Source of the DNA: Ignavibacteria bacterium
GTDB taxonomy: Bacteria; Bacteroidota; Ignavibacteria; Tepidaquicellales; Tepidaquicellaceae
Direction of reading: 5' to 3'
Length of the DNA: 64,000 bases
Assembly (NCBI GenBank): GCA_016704345.1
Contig: JADJAH010000024.1
Span: 18,282-82,281 of the forward strand
The position numbers and the translations under genes were made by a program. Shown here in pieces: positions 1 to 9,574 of this stretch (position 1 is its first letter; every line of letters starts with the position of its first letter). The notes beneath the pieces are model-generated. The model was given only the letters and a program-made list of their open reading frames with translations, did not search any database and was not told the DNA's origin.

Positions 1-1136
1 GAATAATAATATGCCGCAGGAGCAGACTTAGAGCGAAACTCCTCCATCTCTTTCAAATCATAAGGTGCCTTAGGTAGTCTTCCAAATAACTCCGGAAGTT
101 TAGTATCCATTTTTCCAAGAATCTCCCGGAAGCCGTTCATAAGATCTTCTTTATTGGTGTAAAACATTTCCGGATCTTTCTTTATGAACTCATTAAATTC
201 CTGAACGCTGCCGTTGAATCCTATGCTATCCTTGATCCTGTTCATTTCTTTTTCAATTCTTGCAACTTCACTCAAGCCTGTCTGATGCACATCATCATAA
301 GTAAGATCAAGCGTAGTAAAATATTTCACAAGCAAATTGTATCTTTCTGAGCCGTCGGGAAGCGACCAGACACCGGCTTCCTGCCTGCACACTGGAAGAT
401 ATTCATTCTTCACAAAATCATGGAGTCTCTGAAATGCAGGATTGATGTCTTGAGATATAATTTCTTTCAACTCGTTTGAAATTGATTCTCTCTGCTCCGG
501 AGAAAGGTCTTTCCCCTTCTCCATTGCTGAAAAGAAAATTGACTCGCCGGGATTCTTGTTGATTATACTTTCCATTTGCGGAAGAGTTTGTTCCATTATG
601 AACGAAGGCATGACAATTCCAAGACTCATACCCTTCTTCATATTTGCTATATCATTGTCTACACTTGTACCGATTGCCCGGAGTCTGGCAAAGTATTTGT
701 TAAATTCTTCTGCATTTGACAAAGGCTGGAACTGCACAAGCTGTGGAGCTCCGAGATGAATTCCATTTTGTTGTCCGATCGGCATCAGGTAATCTTTGAA
801 CCTGCTGAATTCAAGTGACTCCTCAAGAGACCTTTTGAACAGATCGTAATTTATCCGGTTGTCGTCTGAAAGTGCGTCATAGTTTATTTTTGTGAGCTTT
901 GCAAGAAAGTTTCTCGTCGAATCATCTCTCGCAAGTATGCCTGCCTCCGAGTTGTCAGTTACTTTGTCATCGTACCTGTGATCTCCGTCATAAGTAGCCC
1001 CCTCGGGATAATTTCTCTTGCCGTATTCAACATACTCAGAGAAGATCTCCTGGAGATTGTCGTTGTCATCTGCAATTACCTGTTGTTCAATGCTCATAAT
1101 TGAAAGTGTTGCAAGTATTAGAATTATAAATTTCAT
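1..1136 (-). CDS. DUF885 family protein, C-terminus cut off by window edge
   Basis: About 378 residues are visible, reading from an ATG at 1136 leftwards to the window edge. A short hydrophobic N-terminus (MKFIILILATLSIM) suggests export. The body is acidic and helical, with a segment around residues 80-110 (KDYLMPIGQQNGIH, then LVQFQPL) and the last visible residues SAPAAYY, which resemble the DUF885 family. DUF885 proteins are often exported and are suspected metallo-hydrolases, but their substrate is unknown; the expected downstream part lies outside the window. Family assignment is by recognition of the sequence pattern, without a profile search. It is transcribed in the same direction as the YCF48-like gene upstream, separated from it by a terminator. 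Confidence 0.75.
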   Translation of the reverse strand, partial: MKFIILILATLSIMSIEQQVIADDNDNLQEIFSEYVEYGKRNYPEGATYDGDHRYDDKVTDNSEAGILARDDSTRNFLAKLTKINYDALSDDNRINYDLFKRSLEESLEFSRFKDYLMPIGQQNGIHLGAPQLVQFQPLSNAEEFNKYFARLRAIGTSVDNDIANMKKGMSLGIVMPSFIMEQTLPQMESIINKNPGESIFFSAMEKGKDLSPEQRESISNELKEIISQDINPAFQRLHDFVKNEYLPVCRQEAGVWSLPDGSERYNLLVKYFTTLDLTYDDVHQTGLSEVARIEKEMNRIKDSIGFNGSVQEFNEFIKKDPEMFYTNKEDLMNGFREILGKMDTKLPELFGRLPKAPYDLKEMEEFRSKSAPAAYYY

Positions 1137-1354
1137 GGTTACATAGCTTTTGATTGTGAAGAGTGCTTGCAAAATACTTAATTTGAATTACCTATGAAAC
1201 TAATTTGAATTATAGGTATGAGAGAAGTAATTGTTTGATAAGTAATACTGACCTCGCTATTCTTTTGTAGTCAATTTTGAATAATTGTGAAAGATGAAAC
1301 ATTAGGGGCTTGGCTGTAGTGAAGGTTTCTTGTCACAAGTCAGTTGATTCTGCT

Positions 1355-1392
1355 AAAAAAAATCCCGGAGCATCTGCAATGATCCGGGATCT
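1355..1392 (-). terminator. Rho-independent terminator of the YCF48-like gene
   Basis: On the minus strand ATCCCGGA and TCCGGGAT (1383-1390 and 1362-1369) form an 8-bp stem with a 13-nt loop, followed by a run of seven T. It lies just after the stop of the gene ending at 1412. Confidence 0.75.
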
Positions 1393-1411
1393 TCAATACT
1401 TCAAATAAGAG

Positions 1412-3580
1412 TTACTTGACCAACAACATTTTCTTTGTCATCTCAAAACCCGAAGAAGCAAGTTTGTAGAAGTAAACTCCGGATGACAATCTGCTTGCAT
1501 CGAAAGTTGCTTCATAGACTCCCGCTGTCTTAAAACCTTCTGATAAAGTGCTGACTTCCCTGCCCAATTGATCATATACTTTTAAAGTAACATTCCCTTC
1601 TGTCGGCAATGAGTACTTTATCAAAGTTGATGGATTGAACGGGTTTGGATAATTCTGAGACAGATCAAATCCTGATGGAACTGAAGACGAGATCTGAGTT
1701 TCATTGATCGAAGTCAAAACCGAATAAGTTGACTTCATCTTATACAGATTACTTGTCTGCATTGACAAGAGCATTCCTCTGTCCGGTACAAGCATTCCCG
1801 CACCTGATCCGCCAAGCCCGCCCAGATTTGTCCAGGTATTACCTTTGTTAAGCGAAAAAGCAGAGTTAGCACCGTAATTTCCTGTCATAATCAGCGTTGG
1901 ATCTTCGGAACAAATTCCTGATGCCCAACCGCTGAACCCAGTGCTGTGACTTATTGAAAAACTGGAGCCGTAATCGGTTGACAAATAAATGTTTGAACCT
2001 GACCACTCGGTTGCATAAATGAGACTTTGATCAAATACTGAATTGCACATGGAAGGTGTCTCACTGGATGTTACGGTTCTGATATTTGTCCAGTTTACAC
2101 CGCCGTTGGTCGATTTAAATATTATTGCTTGTCCGCTTCCTGTAACTCCGTCTCCCACAAAGACAACATTAGAGCTGTCCCACATTACGAGAATATCGCA
2201 CGGACTTCTGAAAGCGTAATTGCCGCTGATCTCAGTAAATGTTGAACCGTTGTCGGTTGACTTATAAAATCCGCCGCCGTCTGGAGCAAAGTAAAATACA
2301 CTCGGATTGTTCTGGTCCATTTCCAAAGGCTGACCGTAGTTGCTGAAGTTTTGCTGGTATGAAATAGTCCAGTTGGCTCCGTAGTTAGTTGTCTTGATTA
2401 CTCTGTCCGGCGAACCGGTAATTGCAGCGACCCACACGTTGGTATCAAGCGGGCTCACATAGAATGAATGCATGTTACTTCCCATTCCGGTTGCTGTTGC
2501 AATCTGTGTCCAGTTCTCTCCCCTGTTTCGGCTCACATATACTCTGTTGCCATATCCGCAGAAAACCGTGTTCGGATCTGTTGGATGTGAACTTAGATTA
2601 TTTCCAATTCCTCCTGTTGCACTAAGCTTCAATTGCCATTGATTTGAAACAGTTGCTCCGGCCGTGAGAGTCCAGAGAACTCCGCCGTTTGTTGTCCTGA
2701 TGATTGCATTGTTAAGACTGCTGACTGCAAAACCCAGATCAGCATTGTAGTAATGGATATCAACAAGATTTCCAAGCATCGGATTTATTTCGAAGTTGTA
2801 AAATCTTGCATCATTGTTCTTGTTGTTTCTGATGAAACCGCCTCCGCCGCATACATGCACATCACTTATACTTGTGCCGCTTACTGCGTTTACATCTGTT
2901 TGAATTCTTGTATTAACCTGTGTCCAGTTTGAAGTACCTTCTTTGATGAACAGCGTACCATATTCACCTGTTACTACCATTCCGTCTGCAAAGTACTTTA
3001 CATCTTTGATGTTTCTCGTTGCTCCTGTCGCTTCGGCAGTCCACTGTGCGCCGCCGTTTACTGTCGTATAAACTTTCCCGTCTTTCCCGGCCGCTATTCC
3101 TTTGGATTCATCAAGAAATGAAATGGCTGTAAGACTTACTGAGACAGGAATCCCGGTACTGGCCGAAGTCCAGTTATTGCCTCCATTAATCGTTTTGTAA
3201 ACCACACCACTGTCACCGCAAACATAACCGACTGTCTCGCTGGTAAATGCAATTGAATTTAAAGAAGAAGTTAATCCCAATTCTATTGCATTAACCGGTG
3301 AGTTTGATTTGAGTGTCTTATAAACTTTTCCGTTGCTTGCAGACATCCATACAGAGTTATTGTAAGATGCTACGCTCCTAAAGTTTACGGAAGGTATTGT
3401 GTAACTGGCCCATGAGTTGCCGCCGTTCTGCGACTTGAATATGAGACCTGCATCACCTACTGCTATAACATTCACGCCGTCAGGAGTTGTTATGCTGTTA
3501 AAACCTTGTGCATAAATAATTTGAGAGCAGAAGATCATTGACATAAGGATTGCCAATGACAAACTGAATTTTTTGATCAT
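1412..3580 (-). CDS. secreted YCF48/BNR-type beta-propeller protein with T9SS sorting domain
   Basis: 722 residues. Residues 1-25 form a signal peptide (ends IIYAQG). The body repeats the pattern GG-x-x-W and VYKT-x-x-GG-x-x-W, typical of YCF48/sialidase-type BNR propeller blades. About 80 C-terminal residues (from about 640) form a T9SS type A sorting domain: NYPNPFNPST, then LSSGVYFYKL and a KKMLLVK tail. The protein is therefore expected to be exported by Sec, carried across the outer membrane by T9SS and attached to the surface or released. No catalytic function is recognisable. The gene is a tandem paralog of the one ending at 4213, sharing strings such as DVHVCGGGGFIRNN and NYGQPLEMDQN. 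Its promoter (3615-3645) and terminator (1355-1392) make it an independent unit. Confidence 0.85.
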   Translation of the reverse strand: MIKKFSLSLAILMSMIFCSQIIYAQGFNSITTPDGVNVIAVGDAGLIFKSQNGGNSWASYTIPSVNFRSVASYNNSVWMSASNGKVYKTLKSNSPVNAIELGLTSSLNSIAFTSETVGYVCGDSGVVYKTINGGNNWTSASTGIPVSVSLTAISFLDESKGIAAGKDGKVYTTVNGGAQWTAEATGATRNIKDVKYFADGMVVTGEYGTLFIKEGTSNWTQVNTRIQTDVNAVSGTSISDVHVCGGGGFIRNNKNNDARFYNFEINPMLGNLVDIHYYNADLGFAVSSLNNAIIRTTNGGVLWTLTAGATVSNQWQLKLSATGGIGNNLSSHPTDPNTVFCGYGNRVYVSRNRGENWTQIATATGMGSNMHSFYVSPLDTNVWVAAITGSPDRVIKTTNYGANWTISYQQNFSNYGQPLEMDQNNPSVFYFAPDGGGFYKSTDNGSTFTEISGNYAFRSPCDILVMWDSSNVVFVGDGVTGSGQAIIFKSTNGGVNWTNIRTVTSSETPSMCNSVFDQSLIYATEWSGSNIYLSTDYGSSFSISHSTGFSGWASGICSEDPTLIMTGNYGANSAFSLNKGNTWTNLGGLGGSGAGMLVPDRGMLLSMQTSNLYKMKSTYSVLTSINETQISSSVPSGFDLSQNYPNPFNPSTLIKYSLPTEGNVTLKVYDQLGREVSTLSEGFKTAGVYEATFDASRLSSGVYFYKLASSGFEMTKKMLLVK

Positions 3581-3614
3581 TCGGATTTATGTTGGAGTTA
3601 ATTTTTGAATTGCG

Positions 3615-3645
3615 CAAAAGTAATTCAACCTGATAGAAATTACAA
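3615..3645 (-). promoter_or_regulatory. Bacteroidota-type promoter of the YCF48-like gene
   Basis: On the minus strand TTG (3645-3643) is followed after exactly 20 bases by TACTTTTG (3622-3615), matching the TAnnTTTG -7 box. The start codon at 3580 lies 34 bases further on. The same TTG-N20-TAnnTTTG layout recurs elsewhere in this window. Confidence 0.6.
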
Positions 3646-3675
3646 CCGAGAATTTTGTGTATGATACGATAGTCA

Positions 3676-4071
3676 CGTTTTGATAAGCGTGTAAAATGCG
3701 TACTGAGAAAAGTCTGCAAACTTGCTTGGATATGTTTAGTTTATTGCACAGAGATCCACGGAGGAGTCACGGGGTTCCACCGAGTTTAGCAAATAAATGC
3801 CGAGTATATTTTTTAGATTTAGAGATATTGATTCCACATGCTTCCTAATTCAACGTCGAGATTAAAGTGAATAGTCAAACATTTGTTTCGTTCCTGATTT
3901 CTCCGTGGATCTCAGTGCCTGCCCGCCATTTGTAATCATCAACGGTTAAAGAATCTAAGCAGGCGGGTTTCTCCGTGGAACACCGTGTAAGATAAAGATG
4001 CACAATTTGTTTAGTCTTCATTTTGGGATTGGATAATTTGGACAACGCCGCTTTTGAAATTTACTCACTAA
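3676..4071 (+). repeat. dispersed intergenic repeat element, copy A
   Basis: This gene-free stretch aligns along its length with the reverse complement of 13590-13894. Shared blocks in order: CGTTTTGA-AAGC-TGTAAA, TCTGCAAACTTGCT, a CAC-GAG-TCCAC-GAGG motif, GCTTCCTA, TTTCTCCGTG, TAGTCTT, GGATAA-T-GGACAAC-CCG-TTTT and CACTAA. Copy A is about 90 bases longer, partly because of an insertion around 3918-3966 that starts with CCTGCCCGCC and ends with GCAGGCGGG. There is no convincing open frame. The element sits between the terminator of the upstream paralog and the promoter of the downstream one. Confidence 0.8.
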
Positions 4072-4151
4072 GAGAATCATCATCGACTTGATCGACGCAT
4101 CAAAGAATAACACGCGAAGCATTGAAAGAGTGAGGATTCCACATTTTCCAT

Positions 4152-4186
4152 AAAAAAAGGCGGACTCCCTTTTTTGAGAGCCCGCC
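4152..4186 (-). terminator. strong Rho-independent terminator
   Basis: On the minus strand GGCGGGCTCTC pairs with GGGAGTCCGCC (11 bp including two wobble pairs, six-base loop), followed by seven T. It terminates the YCF48 paralog that stops at 4213. Confidence 0.9.
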
Positions 4187-4212
4187 GTGCAAAACATTAA
4201 AGTACCAGCAGC

Positions 4213-6388
4213 TTACTTGATCAGCATCATTTTCTTCGTCTCGCTAAAGCTACCTGTTTGGATCTTATAGAAATAGATTCCGCTGGAAAGACCGCTTGCA
4301 TCAAAATTTACTTCGTATGAGCCTGCATTCCTGTAACCCTCAACAAGCGATGCCACTTCTGCTCCAAGTTCATTGTAGATCTTCAAAACTACATTCGAAC
4401 TATTGGGAATCGAAAAATTTATCTTTGTAGAAGGATTGAAAGGATTCGGGTAATTCTGTGAAAGCATGAAGTCATTAGGAATTCCCGAGATCGTATTTTC
4501 GCTGACACCGGTAAATACGCTATATGTTGTATTAAGCTTGTACACATTGCTTCCCTGATGGCAAAGTATATAACCTCTGTCAGGAATCATTATGCCGCCG
4601 CCGTGACCGCCAAGCCCTGAACTAATGTTGGTCCAGTTTGCTCCGGCGTTTAAGCTTATTACTGCACTGGCACCCCAGCTGCCGGTTATCAGCAATGTCG
4701 GATCCTCATGGCAAATGTCTGAACCCCAGCCGGAAAATGTATTGTTGTGATGAACCGAGAAGTTGTCTCCATGATTTGTTGATCTGTAAATAGTACTTCC
4801 GCTCCATTCCGTTGTCCAGATCAATGACTGGTCAAAAACTGTGTTTGCCATTGAAGGAATTTCGCTTGATGCCGCAGTGTGAACGTCAGTCCAGTTTACG
4901 CCTCCATTTACTGATTTAAAAACCTTTGCTTGTCCACTGCCGGTAATGCCGTCAGCAACAAATAATATTTTTGAGCTGTCATGCATTACAATAATATCGC
5001 AAGGACTTCTGAATGCAAAATTATTGCTGATCTCCGTGAATGTTGCACCGTTATCAACTGATCTATAAAAGCCGCCGTTATCCGGCGCAAAATAAAATGT
5101 TGTAGGATCGTTCTGATCCATTTCCAGCGGCTGACCATAGTTGCTGAAATTTCTGGCAAGTACTTCTGTCCATGACTGGCCGTAGTTTGTAGTTCTGTAG
5201 ATCTTATCAGGTGAACTTCCGGCCATTGCACAAAGCCAGATATTTGTATCTACCGGACTCACAAAAAATGAATGCGGCGTGCTACCTGCAGACATAGGAT
5301 TTCCAACAGGAGCCCAGTCTTCACCTTTATTATTGCTTTTGTAAACCTGTGTTCCAAAAACTATGAATACTGTATTTCTGTCAGTCGGATGAAGTGAAAG
5401 ATTATTCCCGAGGAAGTTGCCGCTTGCTCCAGGCTTAAGCGCCCAATTATATGATACTGTAGTTCCTGAAGGTAATTCCCAAAGAGCTCCTGAATTTGTT
5501 GTTCTTATTATCGCATTGTTAAGACTGCTAACTGCAAATCCTTTGTTTCCTGAGTAAACTATATCTACAAGGTTTGCGAGCATCGGATTCATCTCAAAAT
5601 TTCTGAAGAGTGAATTGCTGTTTGTATTATTTCTGATGAAGCCGCCGCCGCCGCAAACATGTACATCTGTCATTGATGAACCTGCAATGCCTCTGATGTC
5701 TGAACGTATATTCGTCTTTGCCAGACTCCACGCTCCGGCATTTGGTTTTGTGAAAAGCACTCCCCATTCGCCGGCTGCCACAACTCCATCATTAAACATT
5801 TTAACGTCAAGAATGCTTCTGGTTGTATTGATGGTTTCGGCAGTCCAGCTTGTTCCTCCGTTAATTGTAATGTAGACTTTTCCGTTTGTACCACCTACAA
5901 TTCCATTCTGAGCATCCTTGAAACTTACTGAATTCAAATCAGTACCGGATACACCGGTCGAAGAAGTTGTCCATGTAATTCCTCCGTCAACCGTTTTGTA
6001 TATTAAGCTATTGTCACCGCAAACAAATCCGGTAAGCTCATTAACAAAATACAAGGAGTTTAATGAAGTACTAACTCCTGTGCTGTAAGGTGTAAGGGTT
6101 GTCGAAGAGGTAGAAGATTTGTAGATCTTTCCCGCGGAAGTGGAAAGCCAAACATTATTTCCAAATACAAAAACTGATTTGAATACTACACTCGGCTCAG
6201 TATAAGCTGCCCATGTATTCCCACCGTTAACTGATCTGAATATTCTTCCGTCATTGCCTGCGGCTATGACATAATTTCCGTCAGCCGTATGAATGCTGTT
6301 AAAGCCGTCAGCAAAACTGAAGTGGAAACCAAAACTGTTAAGGAGAATGTTAAGGCAAAAGCCTGAAAAGTCTTTTCATTTGTAGCAT
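4213..6388 (-). CDS. YCF48/BNR propeller protein with T9SS sorting domain, frameshifted in the signal peptide
   Basis: Paralog of the gene at 1412-3580. The open frame containing the propeller and the T9SS domain (NYPNPFNPST ... KKMMLIK) has no ATG: it is open up to a TGA at 6378-6376, and the first usable codon inside is a TTG at 6054, which would remove the signal peptide. An ATG at 6388 (or 6379) opens another frame reading MLQMKRLFRLL. If one base is removed from the four-base run at 6357-6360, this frame joins the main one and gives a signal peptide followed by GFNSI, as in the paralog. The joined product has 724 residues, against 722 in the paralog. A promoter lies at 6414-6444. The break is therefore probably a one-base error or a recent mutation. 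The uninterrupted part alone covers 4213-6054 (613 residues). Confidence 0.75.
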
Positions 6389-6413
6389 TTTTTTGGTTGG
6401 TAAAAAAATTTTT

Positions 6414-6444
6414 GAAACTTATAAAATGCGGTTGGCATTATCAA
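6414..6444 (-). promoter_or_regulatory. putative promoter of the second YCF48 paralog
   Basis: On the minus strand TTG (6444-6442), 20 bases, then TAAGTTTC (6421-6414), seven of eight positions matching TAnnTTTG. It lies 26 bases upstream of the ATG at 6388, supporting that ATG as the true start. Confidence 0.45.
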
Positions 6445-6533
6445 CCTTAAACGCAATACGCGTTGGGCTACCGGAAAATCCGATTTATTTAGAAATTGAA
6501 AATAAGTAAGTTCATTCAAAGCCATTTAAACCA

Positions 6534-9005
6534 ATGAATAATAAAAGACAAATTCTCTTTCTAATACTTTTTTCGATTCTGTTTTCACTCACAAGCATAA
6601 ACTCCTATTCACAAAACATCAACGTACCAATAGTATTTGTCTCAAGAAATCTTGCACACAACGGAAATATTTTCTATCCGCAGGCAGGCTTGCTTCCGGG
6701 CATGGGACCATTTTCAAGGACTTCGGTGGTTGGCGGCAAGCTCATGATGCGTGATGCTTCAGGCAGCGTCACAACTTTAATAGACAGCACTATTCAGTTC
6801 GGCAATACTAATATAATTGATGTTCAGCAGCCGTGCGTTCACTGGAATGGAGAAAAAATTGTATTTGCCGGAATAGAACACAGAGATAGCAGTTGGAGGA
6901 TCTATGAACTGAAAAACAATTTCACGAGACTTTCCAAAATTACCCACACAGACAGGAATATCAATTTGTCTCAATTTGGAAATGCCGCATCGAAGTTCAC
7001 TAAATATGACGATATTGATCCTGTGTATCTGCCGGACGGGAAAATTGTTTTTGCTTCTACAAGATATCCTACTCTTTCAATATACAAAGGTTTCCAAACA
7101 ACAAACCTCTTCATCATTGATTCGCTGGGAAACAATCTCTTCAGAGTCACTACTGAAAGAAATGGAGGAGAGAAGCCGTCCATTGATCCAATATCAGGCA
7201 GGATACTTTATTCAAGATGGTGGGTAAATATTGACAGACCAAGTGACATGTCAGGAACCGGATTCACCAGAGTGGATTCACTTGCACTTACAAATGACAT
7301 TGCAAATATATGGCAGGTCAACATCGTCAATCCCGATGGAGATATGCTCAAGCAATACGGAACCGATGCGCGAAACAGGAAGGCTCTTTTTTCCTACAGG
7401 CCAAGAATCATGCCTGACGGAAAAATGGTGAGTGTTTACATACCGCTGAATTCAATGACAACAACTTCAGGCAGTCCCGGCATTAGAGTGTATGATAAGG
7501 GTTTTGCTGAAGCCAGAAAAATTTACGGAGTGGATTCTTCAACAGCATTGCTTGTGCAGAATCCTCCTTCTTACGGAACCATGCAGCCTCCCTATGCTAC
7601 AGACCCGGTTCCGCTTCCGGATGGACGAATATTATTTTCTTATTCAACATCGGCAACGGATTCTGATTTCGGGATCTATGCAGGATCAATTCTTGGAGGC
7701 AATCTCACTCAAGTTATTGATCTTCCCGGAACTCTCGAACTGAATGCTGAAATACTTGCACCACGTCCCGCACCACCGGTTGTTGACTATCTTGAAGCAT
7801 TTGATACGAACATGGTGCCGCCAACAACCAATCCCGCTACTTTTTATCAGGGCGGACTCTTCAGATTCGATTGCCTCAATATCTACTCTAATGCACCGGT
7901 TGATGCACCAATAGACGATGCTCCTCCGATTCAGAAGAATGCTAAATTCAGATTCTTCCTTAATTTTCAAAGACAGAACGAGCGTGGCGAAGATCATCCG
8001 ATACTCTTCAGAGAGATTCCTGTAGACAGGGATGGCAAAATTGCACAGGGCGATATTCCAGCTAATGTTTCTATGTTTGAACAAGTTGTTGACAGCAATA
8101 ATCATTTGCTTCGTCACAGCGACGGCGAATTCTCTCATGTGCTTGGAATGAATTTTGGGAATAACGGTTCGGGTACAAAATGTGTCGGTTGCCATGCAGG
8201 ACATACTATGATTACAGTTCCTGTAAATCTTTTCGAAGGCTCGTTTACAAATCTCTCTACATCCGCTAAAGTTCGCGAGAGCAGCTTTCTTTCCGCCGGA
8301 GGCAACACATACAAAGGAAAGAATGTTGTCGACAGAAAAGCCAGAAATAATGACATGAATGTAAATTGGATTTCGGCGGGAAGTATTAATGAATATGTAG
8401 TATTGAAATGGGATATACCGGTTGATGTAAGAAGATTTGTTTTGTATGATATCACACCAAATACAGGAACAGGAACGGACATTCATGTTACTGATTGCGA
8501 GATAATTCTTTATGAAGATGGTCAGACCGTTGGAGGCATACCAAGCACCGGCCCGCTGAGCACACAAGGAACGACTGTTCAGGTTGGTTCAATTGTCACA
8601 ATTGACAGTGCAAAGATCATTGTCAAAAGCTTCACAGGAAATATTAACAACAATCATGTTGCCGGTTTTGCTGAAATAGAAACTAATGCCAGAGTAAGTT
8701 CAAATGACCTGACCTCTGTAAGCAATTCATCAGAAATTGCCGACAATTATTTGCTCGATCAGAATTATCCTAACCCATTTAATCCTTCAACTAAAATACG
8801 TTTCTCATTACCAAAGTCCCAAAACGTAAGTCTCAAAGTATATGATATAAATGGGAAAGAAGTTGCTTTGTTGATAAGCGGGAAAGTTCAGGGCGGAAAT
8901 AATTCGATAGACTTTTTTGCCGGGAATCTTCCATCAGGAATTTACATTTACAGACTCGAAGCCGGAAATTTTGTTGAATCAAAAAAAATGATTCTAATAA
9001 AATAA
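6534..9005 (+). CDS. HzsA-related PD40-type propeller protein with one CXXCH heme motif and T9SS domain
   Basis: 823 residues with an N-terminal signal peptide (about residues 1-26). The N-terminal half carries PD40/TolB-like blades (YLPDGKIVFASTR, IMPDGKMVSVY, PLPDGRILFSYS). The arrangement, starting with VPIVFVSRN and GNIFYPQAG, resembles HzsA-related proteins, named after the alpha subunit of hydrazine synthase. A c-type heme motif, CVGCH, lies at residues 550-554, so one covalent heme is possible. The last 80 residues form a T9SS sorting domain (NYPNPFNPSTKIRFSLP, KKMILIK). Homology to the HzsA family does not mean hydrazine synthesis: no beta or gamma subunits are nearby and only one heme motif is present. 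The likely location is the cell surface. algH follows after four bases. Confidence 0.75.
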   Translation: MNNKRQILFLILFSILFSLTSINSYSQNINVPIVFVSRNLAHNGNIFYPQAGLLPGMGPFSRTSVVGGKLMMRDASGSVTTLIDSTIQFGNTNIIDVQQPCVHWNGEKIVFAGIEHRDSSWRIYELKNNFTRLSKITHTDRNINLSQFGNAASKFTKYDDIDPVYLPDGKIVFASTRYPTLSIYKGFQTTNLFIIDSLGNNLFRVTTERNGGEKPSIDPISGRILYSRWWVNIDRPSDMSGTGFTRVDSLALTNDIANIWQVNIVNPDGDMLKQYGTDARNRKALFSYRPRIMPDGKMVSVYIPLNSMTTTSGSPGIRVYDKGFAEARKIYGVDSSTALLVQNPPSYGTMQPPYATDPVPLPDGRILFSYSTSATDSDFGIYAGSILGGNLTQVIDLPGTLELNAEILAPRPAPPVVDYLEAFDTNMVPPTTNPATFYQGGLFRFDCLNIYSNAPVDAPIDDAPPIQKNAKFRFFLNFQRQNERGEDHPILFREIPVDRDGKIAQGDIPANVSMFEQVVDSNNHLLRHSDGEFSHVLGMNFGNNGSGTKCVGCHAGHTMITVPVNLFEGSFTNLSTSAKVRESSFLSAGGNTYKGKNVVDRKARNNDMNVNWISAGSINEYVVLKWDIPVDVRRFVLYDITPNTGTGTDIHVTDCEIILYEDGQTVGGIPSTGPLSTQGTTVQVGSIVTIDSAKIIVKSFTGNINNNHVAGFAEIETNARVSSNDLTSVSNSSEIADNYLLDQNYPNPFNPSTKIRFSLPKSQNVSLKVYDINGKEVALLISGKVQGGNNSIDFFAGNLPSGIYIYRLEAGNFVESKKMILIK

Positions 9006-9009
9006 AAAG

Positions 9010-9567
9010 ATGATTGACAAAACCACAAGACTCGAGAAAGGTGTAATTTTATTGTCTGCGCCTTTTCTGAACGACATTTTCAAGCGGTCAGTGATTCTTC
9101 TGACTGAGCATAATGACGAAGGTTCTGTTGGTTTCATCATAAATAAGCCATCAGAATATAAGCTGCATGAAGTTGTTGAAGACTTCCCCGAGTTTCTAGC
9201 ACCTGTTTATGTGGGTGGACCAATTCAACAGGATACTTTGAACTTCATTCACAGGTCTTCTGAGCTTTCAGGAGGTGTTGAAATTTGCGACGGAATTTAT
9301 TGGGGAGGCAATTTCGATAACCTGAAGTTTAATATAGACACCGGCATTGCCAATCCGGATGATTTCCGATTCATACTTGGATATTCGGGCTGGGGACCGG
9401 GTCAACTTCAGGGTGAATTTGAACATGACTCCTGGTATCTGAGCAAGACAAATTCTGATTTTATATTCCGCAATGAGCCGGAGGATCAGTGGAGTAAAGC
9501 ATTGAGAAAGATGGGAAGCAAATATGCAGTCTTCTCAACATTCCCTGATGATCCAAGTATGAATTGA
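9010..9567 (+). CDS. algH: YqgE/AlgH family protein (UPF0301)
   Basis: 185 residues, the usual length of the family. Characteristic segments are LEKGVILLSAPFLND at the N-terminus, SVGFIINKPS, VYVGGPIQ, and the C-terminal FILGYSGWGPGQL. The biochemical role of AlgH is unsettled; it was first named as an alginate regulator. It starts four bases after the HzsA-related gene, so the two are probably co-transcribed. It converges with the reductase gene on the other strand, and I see no clear terminator in the seven-base gap. Confidence 0.9.
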   Translation: MIDKTTRLEKGVILLSAPFLNDIFKRSVILLTEHNDEGSVGFIINKPSEYKLHEVVEDFPEFLAPVYVGGPIQQDTLNFIHRSSELSGGVEICDGIYWGGNFDNLKFNIDTGIANPDDFRFILGYSGWGPGQLQGEFEHDSWYLSKTNSDFIFRNEPEDQWSKALRKMGSKYAVFSTFPDDPSMN

Positions 9568-9574
9568 TTTTATG

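Noticed and set aside
2422..2625. Rightward open frame inside the YCF48-like gene
   Set aside because: Antisense to a well-supported gene, no ribosome binding site and no protein pattern.
3498..3719. Leftward 73-residue open frame overlapping the YCF48 signal peptide
   Set aside because: Overlaps the gene start and promoter in another frame; composition looks random.
7686..8567. Long (293-residue) leftward open frame antisense to the HzsA-related gene
   Set aside because: Rich in Cys, Ile and Arg without domains; typical of antisense frames in such genes. The sense protein is clearly real.
6534..9005. Anammox-type hydrazine synthase
   Set aside because: Only an alpha-like fold with one heme motif and a T9SS tail; no beta or gamma subunit genes nearby.
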